DNA from: Curtobacterium sp. ER1/6
GTDB taxonomy: Bacteria > Actinomycetota > Actinomycetes > Actinomycetales > Microbacteriaceae
Length of the DNA: 64,000 nt
Assembly (NCBI RefSeq): GCF_001742745.1
Contig: NZ_MJAK01000005.1
Coordinates: 203,243-267,242 of the forward strand
Direction: 5' to 3'
A program made the translations under genes and the position numbers. This document shows, piece after piece, positions 24,050 to 33,221 of the stretch (position 1 is the stretch's first letter; each line of letters begins with the position of its first letter). The notes beneath the pieces were generated by a model, which made no database searches, was not told where the DNA came from, and saw only the letters and a program-made list of their open reading frames with translations.

Positions 24050-25408
24050 TCAGGCGCGGTGGCGGGACCGCCGGACGCGACGGAGGCCGAGCAGCGCCGC
24101 TCCGACGGCGAGGAGCCCGGCGGCCCAGCCCATCGGAGCCGCGGTGTCGGCACCGGTGTAGGCGAGTGCGTGCGCCGGCGTCGCCGTCGTCCTGGTCGCG
24201 ACCGGGGCGAGTGCGTCGCTCGTGGTCGGCGTCACCCGGACGACGGGCACGATGCCGCCGTCCTGCGGGGTCGTGTCGACCGGTGCGGCGGGCGCCGGGT
24301 CGGCGGGCGTCGGCTCCGTGGGCGTGGGGTCGGCGGGCGTCGTCGGCTCGGTCGGGGTCGTGGGCCCCGCGGGCTCGTCGGCGACCGCGACGCTGAACTC
24401 CGCGCAGACGCCGTCGACCGACACCCAGACGGTGTGCGTCGCCGCGGTCGCGAAGGTCACCGTGAAGCCGTCCGGACCCTGCTCGACCCGGTCGGCGTCG
24501 TCGCTCGCCCAGACCTGGGCGCGGTCGGTCGCCTGCACGGTGTTGCCGTGGGCGTCGATGGTCCACGGCACGAGCGTGATCGAGCCACCGGGGACGACCG
24601 CGATCGGGATGGGGCTGCCGGTCTGGTCGCCCTCGACCCAGGTGTACGAGCCGTCCGCCGCGGCGGGGACGCCGTGCACCACGACGCCGACGCCGACGAC
24701 CGCGGCGGGTTCGACCGTCTGCCGGATCCACTGCGTGGCGGTGCCGCCCGCGGTGGTCGCGGTCACCCGGAGGGTGAAGGTCCCGGCGACCGTGGCGGTG
24801 CCGCGGAGGAAGCCGTTGCGGAAGGTCAGTCCCTCGTTGAGCCGCGCGGGGCTGCCGTCGGTCTCGGTCAGGGTGTAGGTCGCCCCGCGGGCGTCCTGCG
24901 CGCGGAGGTCGGCGGCGACCGTGCCTCCCGCGGTCACGGTCGGCAGGACGCGCGGGGACGACTCGCTCGTGCCCTCGCTGTAGGACGGCGCGGCGGCGGA
25001 GGCGCTGGCGGGCGCCGACGCCGCGGGTGCCGGAGCCGCGGGCGTCGCCGGCGGGGCCGTCGTGTCGGTGTCGGTGCCGGTGGCGGGTGCGGCGGGGGTC
25101 GTGGCCGGGGCCGCGGGAGCCGCCGGTGCGGTCGTCGCGGTCGGAGCAGGGGCCTTGGTCGGCACCGCGGCGGGGGTGGCCGGGACGGTGACCGGAGCGG
25201 CTGCGTCGCCCTGGTCGGTCGACGGCACGGCGGTGCCGGTCGTCACGGTGTCCGGTGCCGACGGCGACGACACTGTCGACGCCGACACGGGCTCGGGGAC
25301 GTCGGTGGCCGCGGTCGCGGGCAGGACGCCGAAGGCGGTGGTGACCAGCACGGTGCCGGTCGCTGCGGTGATGAGCGCCAGGGAACGGCAGCTCGGAACG
25401 GACTTCAT
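24050..25408 (-). CDS. Secreted cell-wall protein with LAYTG sorting signal
   Basis: A 452-residue protein with a signal peptide (to about residue 35), a long Ala/Thr/Pro/Val-rich region (about 35-155), a central beta-rich region of Ig-like modules (RAQDARGATYTLTETDGSPA; FTLRVTATTAGGTATQW; TDRAQVWASDDADRVEQGPD), a second Pro/Thr repeat tract (TEPTTPADPTPTEPTPADPA), and a C-terminal sorting signal: LAYTG, a hydrophobic helix, and RRVRRSRHRA. LAxTG is the motif used by sortase E of high-GC actinobacteria. Its role at the surface (adhesion, spacer) is not known. The ATG at 25408 gives a proper signal peptide. Confidence 0.85.
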   Translation of the reverse strand: MKSVPSCRSLALITAATGTVLVTTAFGVLPATAATDVPEPVSASTVSSPSAPDTVTTGTAVPSTDQGDAAAPVTVPATPAAVPTKAPAPTATTAPAAPAAPATTPAAPATGTDTDTTAPPATPAAPAPAASAPASASAAAPSYSEGTSESSPRVLPTVTAGGTVAADLRAQDARGATYTLTETDGSPARLNEGLTFRNGFLRGTATVAGTFTLRVTATTAGGTATQWIRQTVEPAAVVGVGVVVHGVPAAADGSYTWVEGDQTGSPIPIAVVPGGSITLVPWTIDAHGNTVQATDRAQVWASDDADRVEQGPDGFTVTFATAATHTVWVSVDGVCAEFSVAVADEPAGPTTPTEPTTPADPTPTEPTPADPAPAAPVDTTPQDGGIVPVVRVTPTTSDALAPVATRTTATPAHALAYTGADTAAPMGWAAGLLAVGAALLGLRRVRRSRHRA

Positions 25409-25596
25409 CGGTGCTCCTCGCGGAATCCCGGTGCGTCGGGTGGGCTGCACCGGGACCGGACGTCGGGTACGTCCGGTGCTGCGAGCGTAGGGCCGGATCG
25501 ACCCCATCTGAGGGCTTCCTGCGGGTTGCCGAACGGCGGCTGTGGAACCACGCAGCGGCGCGGGATCCCGCAATCCCGCACGGCAGCGGAGGGCGC

Positions 25597-26187
25597 TCAG
25601 GCCGAGGCGAGTGCGCCCATCTCGGCGACGACCACGCGCAGTCGTGCCGCCAGTTCGTCGCTGTCACCGACGGTGTCGCGGTGGGCGACCTCGGACAGGG
25701 CGGACAGCACGAGGCCGACGACCGTGCGCGCCGTCTGCTCGTCGGTGCGTGCGGACACGGTGGCGAGGAGCGACTGCCGTGACTCGGCCATCCACTGCAT
25801 CACCATCGGGGCCATCTCCGGGCGGAGCACCAGGAGCTCCTTCATCCGGCGGCGGTCCTGCGACAGGGGCACGGTGCCGGCGATGAGGGCACAGACGTCG
25901 TCGACGAGCCGGCCGTCGGCGGCGGCGAACCGGGTGGCCGCCCACTCGGGGACCTCGACCGTGTCGAGCCCGAGTGCGGCGTGTGCCTTGGACGTGAAGT
26001 AGTTGAAGAACGTCCGCGGCGAGACGTCCGCGTCGCTGCAGATCTGCTCGACCGTGACGCCGTCCAGGCCGTGCTCGGACACGAGCGTCAGGGCGGCGTC
26101 GTGGAGCGCCTGCCGGGTCTGCTGCTTCTTGCGTTCGCGCAGCGTGCACGGCGCGGTGGCCGGCTCCGGTGCTGCTGTGGTGCTCAC
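25597..26187 (-). CDS. TetR-family regulator downstream of the efflux gene
   Basis: A 196-residue regulator with a TetR helix-turn-helix (VTVEQICSDADVSPRTFFNYFTSKAHAAL). The frame opens two codons earlier, but the GTG at 26187 sits 5 bases after AGGAG while the earlier GTG overlaps it, so 26187 is preferred. The TetR-MFS pairing suggests that it represses the DHA2 efflux gene and senses a transported compound. A terminator separates the two genes, so it may have its own promoter in the 112-bp gap. Confidence 0.88.
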   Translation of the reverse strand: MSTTAAPEPATAPCTLRERKKQQTRQALHDAALTLVSEHGLDGVTVEQICSDADVSPRTFFNYFTSKAHAALGLDTVEVPEWAATRFAAADGRLVDDVCALIAGTVPLSQDRRRMKELLVLRPEMAPMVMQWMAESRQSLLATVSARTDEQTARTVVGLVLSALSEVAHRDTVGDSDELAARLRVVVAEMGALASA

Positions 26188-26268
26188 GTGCACTCCTGTA
26201 CTGCTGGGCGGCCACCGTGTCCACCGGTGGCCCGGGTCGTCCTGCCGGACGTGTCCGGCACGGGGAGG

Positions 26269-26298
26269 CCGCCCGCACCCCGGGCGGGGTGCGGGCGG
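26269..26298 (-). terminator. Terminator after the DHA2 efflux gene
   Basis: A perfect 13-base stem (CCGCCCGCACCCC at 26269-26281 with 26286-26298) and a 4-base loop start 7 bp beyond the efflux gene stop. A strong intrinsic-type hairpin, without an evident U tract as usual in this GC-rich DNA. Confidence 0.7.
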
Positions 26299-26305
26299 GC
26301 GGGGG

Positions 26306-28513
26306 TCACCGACGCTGGGTCGGCGTGGAGCCGGTCATCGGACCGGTGAACGATCCGGCCTCGGCTGCTGCGAGCCCGGCGCGGGCCTCGAGGTCGGCCT
26401 GGGCCGACGGTGCGGAGCCGTCCTCGTCGGCGGACGACGCCCCGTTGGCCGCGTCGTGCTGCTCCTGCAGCGCCGACCGCTGCCGCAGCGGCGGCACCTT
26501 GAAGAACCAGGTGAGGACGAAGGCGAGCAGGATCACGCCGAGTCCGACCCAGTAGATCGTCACGGACGAGGCGTTGAAGCCTGCCATGAACGGCCGCGTG
26601 AGGCGGCTGTCGGCACCGGTGAGGAACGAGGTGTCGTTCGTGCTCGTCGCGGCCGAGTCGGACTCTCCGCCCTTGCCGATCTCCTTCGCGAGCGCCGGGG
26701 TGAGCTCGTCCACCCAGTACGAGCGCTGCGAGGCGTCCGACCAGTCGACGGACACGGTGCCGTCCTGGACGCTGGCGTGGGCCTGCTCGGCGACCGCCGT
26801 CAGGGCAGCGGACTCGGCAGCCGGGGTGGCCGCCGCGACCTGCTGGTCGATGACACCCTGCGCCGCGGCTGCGGGCACGGCGCCGGCTGCGACCTGCTGC
26901 TGCACGGCCGCGGTGACCTGCTGCGTGACGGCCTGGTCGGCGGCCTGCTTCGCCTGCGCCGACGCGTCGTCGAGCCGCGACTGCACGGTCTGCTGCAGCG
27001 GCGTCGTGATCGGGGCCCAGATCTTCTCGATCGCGCCCTGGTTCGCCGGCTTGCTCGCGACGGACGGGTCGAGTGCCGCGGACAGCGCCGGCTCGAGGTC
27101 GGCCTGGTTCGCGGTCGCGGACAGGATGTTGTTCGGCATGACCGAGAACAGGATCGAGAGCAGCACGGCGGTACCGAGCGTGCCGCCGATCTGGCGGAAG
27201 AACGTCGCTGAGCTGGTCGCGACGCCCATGTCCCGGGCCTCGACCGAGCCCTGCGAGGCCAGGGTCAGCGACTGCATGACCGACCCGAGCCCGAGGCCGA
27301 TCAGGAACATGCCGATCATGAGGAACCAGAGCGGCTTGTCGATCGACATGAAGGTCAGGACGACGTAGCCGGCCGACACGAGGAACGTGCCGATGACCGG
27401 GAAGATCCGGTAGCGGCCGACCCGGGCGACGATCTGACCGGAGGTGATCGACGCGATCATCAGGCCACCGACGAGCGGCAGCGTGGCGAAGCCGGACTCG
27501 GTCGGGGTCAGGCCGACGACGATCTGCAGGTAGAGCGGGATGGTCAGCATGGCGCCGAACATCGCGAAACCGACCAGGAAGCCGATCACGGTCGCCATCG
27601 AGAACGTGCCCGAGCGGAAGAGCTTGAGCGGGATGATCGCCGCGTCGCCCATCTTCGACTCGACGAGCAGCAGGGCGACGAGGCCGAGCGCGCCGATCAC
27701 GTAGCTGGCGATGGCGGCGGGGGAGCCCCAGCCCCAGGTGCGGCCCTGCTCGGCCACGAGCAGCAGCGGGACGAGCGTGACGATGACCGCCGTCGCGCCC
27801 CACCAGTCGACCTTCGGCTTGTCGCCCGTGCCGTGCACCTTCGGCAGGTGCAGGAAGACGATCACCATGATGAGCGCGGCCACGCCGATCGGCACGTTGA
27901 TGAGGAGCACCCAGCGCCAGCCGGTGATCCAGAGGATCTCGGACGAGCCGGCGAGCAGGCCGCCGATGAGCGGTCCGATCACCGAGGAGATGCCGAACAC
28001 GGCGAGGAAGTACCCCTGGTACTTCGCGCGCTCACGAGGGGCGAGGATGTCGCCCATGATCGCCAGCGGCAGCGACATGAGCGCGCCGGCACCGATGCCC
28101 TGCACGGCGCGGAAGGCCGCGAGCATCAGCATCGAGGTGGACATCGAGGACAGCACGGCGCCGAGGATGAACACGACGATGCCGAAGATGTAGAGGGGTC
28201 GACGGCCGAAGATGTCGGAGAGCTTGCCGTAGATCGGCGTCGCGATCGTCGACGTGATCAGGTACGCGGTCGTGACCCAGGCCTGCTGGTCGAGGCCGTG
28301 CAGGTCGTCGCCGATCGTGCGGATGGCCGTGCCGAACACCGTCTGGCCGAGGGACGACAGGAACATGCCCGCCATCAGGCCGTAGATCACGAGCAGGATC
28401 TGGCGGTGCGTCATGAGCGGCTGCTGGCCGGGCGCGTTGGACGCTCCGGGTGCCGCGTCGGCCCCGGCGCCGTGGCGGCCGGGCTGCACCGAGACGGGTG
28501 CGGTGGCGGTCAT
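26306..28513 (-). CDS. DHA2-family (EmrB/QacA-like) drug efflux transporter
   Basis: A 735-residue major facilitator with about 14 membrane helices. Motif A is seen as GKLSDIFGRRPLYIFG and motif C-like Gly/Pro as GISSVIGPLIGGLLAG. Between the last two helices is a roughly 185-residue extracytoplasmic insertion (about residues 460-640), helical and Ala/Gln-rich; such loops occur in actinobacterial DHA2 proteins. The C-terminal 60 residues are charged. It probably exports drugs or lipophilic compounds by proton antiport. The ATG at 28513 follows AAGGAG; codons further upstream are promoter sequence. Confidence 0.9.
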   Translation of the reverse strand: MTATAPVSVQPGRHGAGADAAPGASNAPGQQPLMTHRQILLVIYGLMAGMFLSSLGQTVFGTAIRTIGDDLHGLDQQAWVTTAYLITSTIATPIYGKLSDIFGRRPLYIFGIVVFILGAVLSSMSTSMLMLAAFRAVQGIGAGALMSLPLAIMGDILAPRERAKYQGYFLAVFGISSVIGPLIGGLLAGSSEILWITGWRWVLLINVPIGVAALIMVIVFLHLPKVHGTGDKPKVDWWGATAVIVTLVPLLLVAEQGRTWGWGSPAAIASYVIGALGLVALLLVESKMGDAAIIPLKLFRSGTFSMATVIGFLVGFAMFGAMLTIPLYLQIVVGLTPTESGFATLPLVGGLMIASITSGQIVARVGRYRIFPVIGTFLVSAGYVVLTFMSIDKPLWFLMIGMFLIGLGLGSVMQSLTLASQGSVEARDMGVATSSATFFRQIGGTLGTAVLLSILFSVMPNNILSATANQADLEPALSAALDPSVASKPANQGAIEKIWAPITTPLQQTVQSRLDDASAQAKQAADQAVTQQVTAAVQQQVAAGAVPAAAAQGVIDQQVAAATPAAESAALTAVAEQAHASVQDGTVSVDWSDASQRSYWVDELTPALAKEIGKGGESDSAATSTNDTSFLTGADSRLTRPFMAGFNASSVTIYWVGLGVILLAFVLTWFFKVPPLRQRSALQEQHDAANGASSADEDGSAPSAQADLEARAGLAAAEAGSFTGPMTGSTPTQRR

Positions 28514-28540
28514 CGAACTCCTTTTTCGTACTGTGTAACT

Positions 28541-28583
28541 TTGCAGACCGCGCAACGATACATCCGATGGTTCCGGAATGCAA
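28541..28583 (-). promoter_or_regulatory. Promoter and candidate TetR operator of the efflux gene
   Basis: On the minus strand TTGCAT (28583-28578), a 17-base spacer and TATCGT (28560-28555) form a sigma70-type promoter. The imperfect palindrome TTGC-n7-GCAA (28541-28555) overlaps the -10 end and the expected start of transcription. That is a natural place for repression by the TetR protein at 25597-26187, though binding is inferred. Confidence 0.5.
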
Positions 28584-28592
28584 CCAAATACG

Positions 28593-28642
28593 GGACGGAC
28601 GGGAGGCGCGTGGCGGGCCCGCCACGCGCCTCCCGTCCGTCC
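28593..28642. repeat. Perfect 50-bp GGACGGGAGGCGCG-family palindrome in a divergent promoter region
   Basis: Two 25-base arms (28593-28617 and 28618-28642) are perfectly complementary with no loop. Unlike the other copies it lies between two divergent genes (efflux pump and RNA helicase), where no transcript ends. It could form a cruciform, sit in the helicase 5' leader, or be a passively inserted copy. Confidence 0.8.
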
Positions 28643-28696
28643 ACCGATCGCCCGCTCGCGTCAGCGGGCGTCCGCCGTCCGAGGTACCGTTTCCGC

Positions 28697-30544
28697 ATGA
28701 GCACGGACACCGCCACCACCACCGAGACCACCGACGAGGGGCCCGTGGTGACCTTCGCCGACCTCGGCCTGAGCGATGCGGTGCTCAAGGCCGTCAAGGA
28801 CATCGGCTACGAGACCCCCTCCGCCATCCAGGAGGCGACCATCCCGACGCTGCTCGAGGGGCGTGACGTCGTGGGCCTCGCGCAGACCGGCACGGGCAAG
28901 ACGGCCGCGTTCGCGCTGCCGATCCTGTCCCGTATGGAGTCGGGCAGCAAGGTGCCGCAGGCCCTCGTCCTCTCGCCGACGCGCGAGCTCGCACTGCAGG
29001 TGTGCGAGGCGTTCGAGCAGTTCGCGTCGCACATGAAGCACGTGCACGTCCTGCCCGTCTACGGCGGTCAGGCGTACGGCGTGCAGCTGTCGGCACTGCG
29101 CCGCGGCGTCGACGTCGTCGTCGGCACCCCGGGCCGCATCATGGACCACATCGCGAAGGGCACGCTCGACCTGTCCGAGCTGAAGTACCTCGTGCTCGAC
29201 GAGGCCGACGAGATGCTCAAGATGGGCTTCGCCGAGGACGTCGAGACGATCCTCGCCGAGACGCCGGACGACAAGCAGGTCGCGCTGTTCTCGGCGACGA
29301 TGCCCGCGCAGATCCGTCGCATCTCGCAGCAGTACCTGACCGACCCGTCCGAGATCACGGTCAAGACCAAGACGAAGACCGCCGCGAACATCACGCAGCG
29401 GTACCTCATGGTGTCCTACCCGCAGAAGGTCGACGCCCTGACCCGCATCCTCGAGGTCGAGGACTTCGAGGGCATGATCATCTTCGTCCGCACGAAGAGC
29501 GAGACCGAGACCCTGGCGGAGAAGCTCCGCGCCCGCGGGTACGCCGCCGCGGCCATCAGCGGCGACGTCGCGCAGGCCCAGCGCGAGCGCACGGTCAACC
29601 AGCTGAAGTCCGGCAAGCTCGACATCCTCGTCGCCACCGACGTCGCTGCCCGCGGCCTCGACGTCGACCGCATCACGCACGTCGTGAACTTCGACATCCC
29701 CGTCGACATCGAGTCCTACGTGCACCGCATCGGCCGCACCGGTCGCGCCGGCCGCAAGGGCGACTCGATCAGCTTCGTGACGCCGCGTGAGCGCCGTCTG
29801 CTCTCCGCGATCGAGCGGCACACCAAGCAGCCCCTCACGCAGATGCAGCTGCCGACCATCGACGACGTCAACGAGACGCGCCTGACCCGCTTCGACGACG
29901 CGATCACCGCGGCGCTCGAGCAGCAGGACCGCATCACGGCGTTCCGCGACGTCATCGCCCACTACGTGCGGAACCACGACGTCCCCGCCGAGGACGTCTC
30001 CGCGGCGCTCGCCGTGGTGGCGCAGGGCGACGACCCGCTGCTCCTCGACCCCGCCGACGACCAGCTGCGCAACCAGGTCGACCGCGACGGTCGTCGTGCC
30101 GAGCGCCGCGACGACGACCGCGGCGGGCGCGAGGACCGCGGTCCCCGTCGGTCGCAGCCGATGACCGCCTACCGCATCGAGGTCGGGCGCCGTCACCGTG
30201 TCGAGCCGCGTCAGATCGTCGGCGCGCTCGCGAACGAGGGCGGCCTGCGCCGCGACGACTTCGGCGCGATCCAGATCCGGCCGGACTTCTCGATCGTCGA
30301 GCTGCCCGAGGACATGGACCGCGGCGTGCTCGACCGGCTGTCGGACACCCGGATCAGCGGGAAGCTCATCGAGATCAAGCCGGACCGTCGCGGTGGCGGG
30401 CGCCGCTACGACCGCGACGACCGCGACGACCGGGGACCCCGCGGTCCCCGCCGGGACGACCGTCCGCGTCGGGACGACCGTGACGACCGTCCGCGTCGCG
30501 ACGACCGCGACGACCGTCCGGCCCGCAAGCCGCGGCACGGCTGA
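28697..30544 (+). CDS. deaD: DEAD-box RNA helicase, DeaD/CsdA-type
   Basis: A 615-residue ATP-dependent RNA helicase. Motifs in order: Q-motif region (FADLGLSDAVLKAVKDIGYETPS), I AQTGTGKT, Ia PTRELA, II DEAD (LDEADEM), III SAT, IV IIFVRT, V ATDVAARGLD and VI HRIGRTGRAGR. Residues about 480-565 carry the DbpA/CsdA-type RNA-binding domain (TAYRIEVGRRHRVEPRQIVG, GAIQIRPDFSIVELP), followed by an Arg/Asp/Gly-rich tail. It is expected to remodel structured RNA in ribosome assembly and cold response. Probably monocistronic. Confidence 0.95.
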   Translation: MSTDTATTTETTDEGPVVTFADLGLSDAVLKAVKDIGYETPSAIQEATIPTLLEGRDVVGLAQTGTGKTAAFALPILSRMESGSKVPQALVLSPTRELALQVCEAFEQFASHMKHVHVLPVYGGQAYGVQLSALRRGVDVVVGTPGRIMDHIAKGTLDLSELKYLVLDEADEMLKMGFAEDVETILAETPDDKQVALFSATMPAQIRRISQQYLTDPSEITVKTKTKTAANITQRYLMVSYPQKVDALTRILEVEDFEGMIIFVRTKSETETLAEKLRARGYAAAAISGDVAQAQRERTVNQLKSGKLDILVATDVAARGLDVDRITHVVNFDIPVDIESYVHRIGRTGRAGRKGDSISFVTPRERRLLSAIERHTKQPLTQMQLPTIDDVNETRLTRFDDAITAALEQQDRITAFRDVIAHYVRNHDVPAEDVSAALAVVAQGDDPLLLDPADDQLRNQVDRDGRRAERRDDDRGGREDRGPRRSQPMTAYRIEVGRRHRVEPRQIVGALANEGGLRRDDFGAIQIRPDFSIVELPEDMDRGVLDRLSDTRISGKLIEIKPDRRGGGRRYDRDDRDDRGPRGPRRDDRPRRDDRDDRPRRDDRDDRPARKPRHG

Positions 30545-30552
30545 CGCCGGTC

Positions 30553-30632
30553 CCGGCCGGGCGGGGCGGGCGCTGACCCGAGCACGCGGGGACGCGGGCG
30601 GCCCGCCGGGGCCGCGCCGCGCCTCCCGGCCG
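30553..30632 (+). terminator. Degenerate palindrome after the helicase gene
   Basis: A loose inverted repeat related to the GGACGGGAGGCGCG family: left arm near GGCCGGGCGGGGCGGGCGC (from 30553), right arm GCCGCGCCGCGCCTCCCGGCC (to 30632), with a smaller hairpin GGGCGGCCCGCC inside. It probably terminates helicase transcription. Confidence 0.45.
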
Positions 30633-30715
30633 ACGGCTCGGACTGGTCGGACGGCGCCGACTCCTCGCGGGTCCGGTCCCCAGATCGGGGCGTCGGGCTG
30701 ACAGGTGGGCAGCGC

Positions 30716-30740
30716 CTGCGGTAGACAGGCCTGTACGCAG
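30716..30740. promoter_or_regulatory. Dyad in the leader of the polysaccharide operon
   Basis: CTGCG (30716-30720) and CGCAG (30736-30740) flank a perfect 10-bp palindrome ACAGGCCTGT (30725-30734), about 45 bp before the GT2 start codon. It may be a repressor site or a leader hairpin. No matching regulator gene is adjacent. Confidence 0.35.
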
Positions 30741-30783
30741 CGCACTCACCAGCGCTGTCCGGCTGCAGCAGGGAAGGACGCCG

Positions 30784-32811
30784 ATGACCGCGCTCGACGT
30801 CAGCCGTCAGGATCGTCGCCGACTCACCACCGGCACCTCGCCACGTCGACTCGCGACCGTGCGCACCGTCGCGCTGCTCGCGTCGATCGCGGGCGTGAAC
30901 TACATCGCGTGGCGCTGGGCCGCGTCGGTGAACTGGCACTCGTGGTGGATCGCGGTGCCGCTCATCCTCGCCGAGACGTACAGCGTGATCGACTCGCTCC
31001 TCTTCGCCTTCGGGGCGTGGCGGCTCCGCGAGCGCGGCGAACCACCGACGAAGCCGGCGGGTGACGTCACCGTCGACGTCTTCATCACCACGTACAACGA
31101 GCCGGTCGACCTGGTCGTGCGGACCGCCCGCGCCGCGAAGGCCATCAGCCACCCGCACGCCACCTGGATCCTCGACGACGGCAACCGCCCCGAGATGCGC
31201 GCCGCGGCCGAGTCGCTCGGCATCGGTGTCATCACGCGCGGCGCCGACTGGGTCGACCGCCCGCGGCACGCGAAGGCCGGCAACCTCAACAACGCCCTGC
31301 TGGCGACGCAGGGCGAGTTCCTGCTCATCCTCGACGCCGACCAGGTCCCCGAGCCGTCGATCCTCGACCGGACCCTCGGGTACTTCAAGGACGACCGGAT
31401 GGCGCTCGTGCAGACGCCCCAGTGGTTCGAGAACGTGCCGGACGCCGACCTGCTCGGCAGCCAGGCCCCGCTGTTCTACGGCCCGATCCAGCAGTCGAAG
31501 GACGGCTGGAACGCCGCGTTCTTCTGCGGGTCGAACGCGATCCTCCGGCGCGAGGCGCTCATGCAGCTCGGCGTCACGCGGTACGTGCGCGAGGTCGAGG
31601 AGTCCGTCGAACGGACGATCAAGACCTCGCGGAAGCTCCTCGCCCGGGCCCGCGAGACCGAGACCGACCCACGGGTGCTCGAGGCGCTCGACGGTGCCGA
31701 GGAGGTCGTCGACCGTGCACGGGACCAGATCGACCGCGGCGAGCCGCTCGGAGACGTCACCTACGACTTCCAGCGCGGCATCGACGCCATCGCCTACCGC
31801 TTCGCCGCCGCGGACCTCGAGTCCGTGCGCCGTGACCTGCAGGAGCTCGCGGCGATGTCGACCGAGGCCGACACCTTCGCCGGGCTCGACGACGCGGCGC
31901 TCGACGTGCTCGGACGGCGCGAGGCCTCGCCGGTCGCCGCCATCGAGTCGATCGCGGTCCTCGCCCGCGCGCTCGACGTCAACCGCGACGACGAGGCACA
32001 GCCGATCATGCCGCTGGCGACGATCTCGGTGACCGAGGACATGGCGACCGCGATGCGCCTGCACGGGCTCGGCTGGAAGTCGGCGTACCACGACGAGATC
32101 CTGGCGAAGGGCCTGGCCCCGGAGGACCTGCCGACCATGCTCGTGCAGCGCCTCCGCTGGGCGCAGGGCACCATGCAGGTGTTCTTCCGCGAGAACCCCC
32201 TCGTGCAGAAGGGCCTGTCGTGGGGGCAGCGCCTCATGTACTTCTCGACGATGTGGAGCTACCTGTCCGGCTTCGCCGCGATCGTCTACATCGCGGCACC
32301 GGTGCTGTGCCTGTCGTTCGGCGTGGTGCCCGTGCAGGCCTACAGCGTCGACTTCTTCGCGCGGCTCATCCCGTTCCTCGTGCTCAACCAGCTGCTCTTC
32401 TGGGTGGTGGCGGCGGGCAGACCGACGTGGCGCGGGCAGCAGTACTCGCTCGCGCTGTTCCCGGTCTGGATCGAGTCGGTCACGAGCGCGTTCGAGAACG
32501 TGTTCCGGGGCAAGCCGCTCGGCTTCCGCGTCACGCCGAAGGTCCGCGACGAGTCCGAGCAGAAGCCGCGGTGGGACCTCGTGAAGCCGCAGCTCATCGC
32601 GATGGGGGCGCTCGTCGCCGCCCTCGTGCTCATCGGGATCCGGTACCTGACCGGGCAGGCGTCCGGCATCGCGCCCCTCGTCAACACCGCCTGGGTCGTC
32701 TTCGACCTCTTCATCTTCAGCATCGTGGTCCGCGCGGTGCTCTACCGGGGACCCGGATCGGGCACCGTGCAGTCCGAGCACGTGTCCTCGACGGCAGGAG
32801 GCCCGCTGTGA
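30784..32811 (+). CDS. Membrane GT2 glycosyltransferase, cellulose-synthase-like
   Basis: A 675-residue processive beta-glycosyltransferase of the BcsA/GT2 type. Two N-terminal helices (about residues 27-75) precede the catalytic domain, with D131-D132 (LDDG), the DxD at D184-A-D186 (LILDADQ), TED at about 417-419 and QRLRW at 455-459. Four or five helices follow (about 475-640). A charged insertion (about 265-380) between the DxD and TED motifs is unusual. It should polymerise a UDP-sugar and export the chain. No PilZ domain was recognised. First gene of a three-gene operon, linked to the next by a GTGA overlap. Confidence 0.92.
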   Translation: MTALDVSRQDRRRLTTGTSPRRLATVRTVALLASIAGVNYIAWRWAASVNWHSWWIAVPLILAETYSVIDSLLFAFGAWRLRERGEPPTKPAGDVTVDVFITTYNEPVDLVVRTARAAKAISHPHATWILDDGNRPEMRAAAESLGIGVITRGADWVDRPRHAKAGNLNNALLATQGEFLLILDADQVPEPSILDRTLGYFKDDRMALVQTPQWFENVPDADLLGSQAPLFYGPIQQSKDGWNAAFFCGSNAILRREALMQLGVTRYVREVEESVERTIKTSRKLLARARETETDPRVLEALDGAEEVVDRARDQIDRGEPLGDVTYDFQRGIDAIAYRFAAADLESVRRDLQELAAMSTEADTFAGLDDAALDVLGRREASPVAAIESIAVLARALDVNRDDEAQPIMPLATISVTEDMATAMRLHGLGWKSAYHDEILAKGLAPEDLPTMLVQRLRWAQGTMQVFFRENPLVQKGLSWGQRLMYFSTMWSYLSGFAAIVYIAAPVLCLSFGVVPVQAYSVDFFARLIPFLVLNQLLFWVVAAGRPTWRGQQYSLALFPVWIESVTSAFENVFRGKPLGFRVTPKVRDESEQKPRWDLVKPQLIAMGALVAALVLIGIRYLTGQASGIAPLVNTAWVVFDLFIFSIVVRAVLYRGPGSGTVQSEHVSSTAGGPL

Positions 32812-33221
32812 CCGACCACCACCTGACCTTCGACGTGCCCGCGGTGGCGGCGTCCCTCGACGAGGTCCAGGACCGGTTCGGCGCGTGGTGGGACTCGCTC
32901 GGGATCGACGACGTGCGCCTCCGGTTCTCGTTCGAGACCGCGCTGGCCGAGGTCGCGGCGAACATCGTCGAGCACACGCGTCGCCGTGACCAGGTCGCGG
33001 GGCGGCGCTACGCCGTCGAGCTCTGCGCGACCGAGGACGAACTCGTCGCGGTGCTCACCGACAACGGGATGCCGGCCGACGTCGACCTGTCGGCGGTGAC
33101 GATGGCCGACGTCGACGAGGAGAGCGGGCGGGGGCTCGCGCTCGCGATCGCCGCGCTCGACCGGCTCGAGCACGAGCACACCGGCGGGCACAACATCTGG
33201 ACGCTGGCGTGCAGCCGGTGA
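32808..33221 (+). CDS. RsbW/SpoIIAB-like HATPase
   Basis: A 137-residue GHKL ATPase domain of the serine-kinase anti-sigma type: N-box ETALAEVAANIVEHT, G1 box LTDNGMPAD and G2 box GRGLALAIAALD. Proteins of this type usually bind and phosphorylate an anti-sigma antagonist or sequester a sigma factor. Its position between a polysaccharide synthase and an acyltransferase, overlapping both by GTGA, suggests control of exopolysaccharide production or of an associated stress response. No STAS partner gene is adjacent; a GAF-SpoIIE phosphatase lies 28 kb away. Confidence 0.88.
   Translation: MTDHHLTFDVPAVAASLDEVQDRFGAWWDSLGIDDVRLRFSFETALAEVAANIVEHTRRRDQVAGRRYAVELCATEDELVAVLTDNGMPADVDLSAVTMADVDEESGRGLALAIAALDRLEHEHTGGHNIWTLACSR

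Noticed and set aside
26191..26193. GTG at 26193 as the TetR start
   Set aside because: It overlaps its own AGGAG sequence; the GTG at 26187 has proper spacing.
26306..28513. The long extracytoplasmic insertion in the DHA2 transporter as a novel fusion domain
   Set aside because: Ala/Gln-rich loops at this place are known in actinobacterial DHA2 transporters, so it is probably ordinary.
30640..30783. A c-di-GMP riboswitch before the polysaccharide operon
   Set aside because: Only a short dyad is visible; the conserved core of class I or II aptamers was not found.
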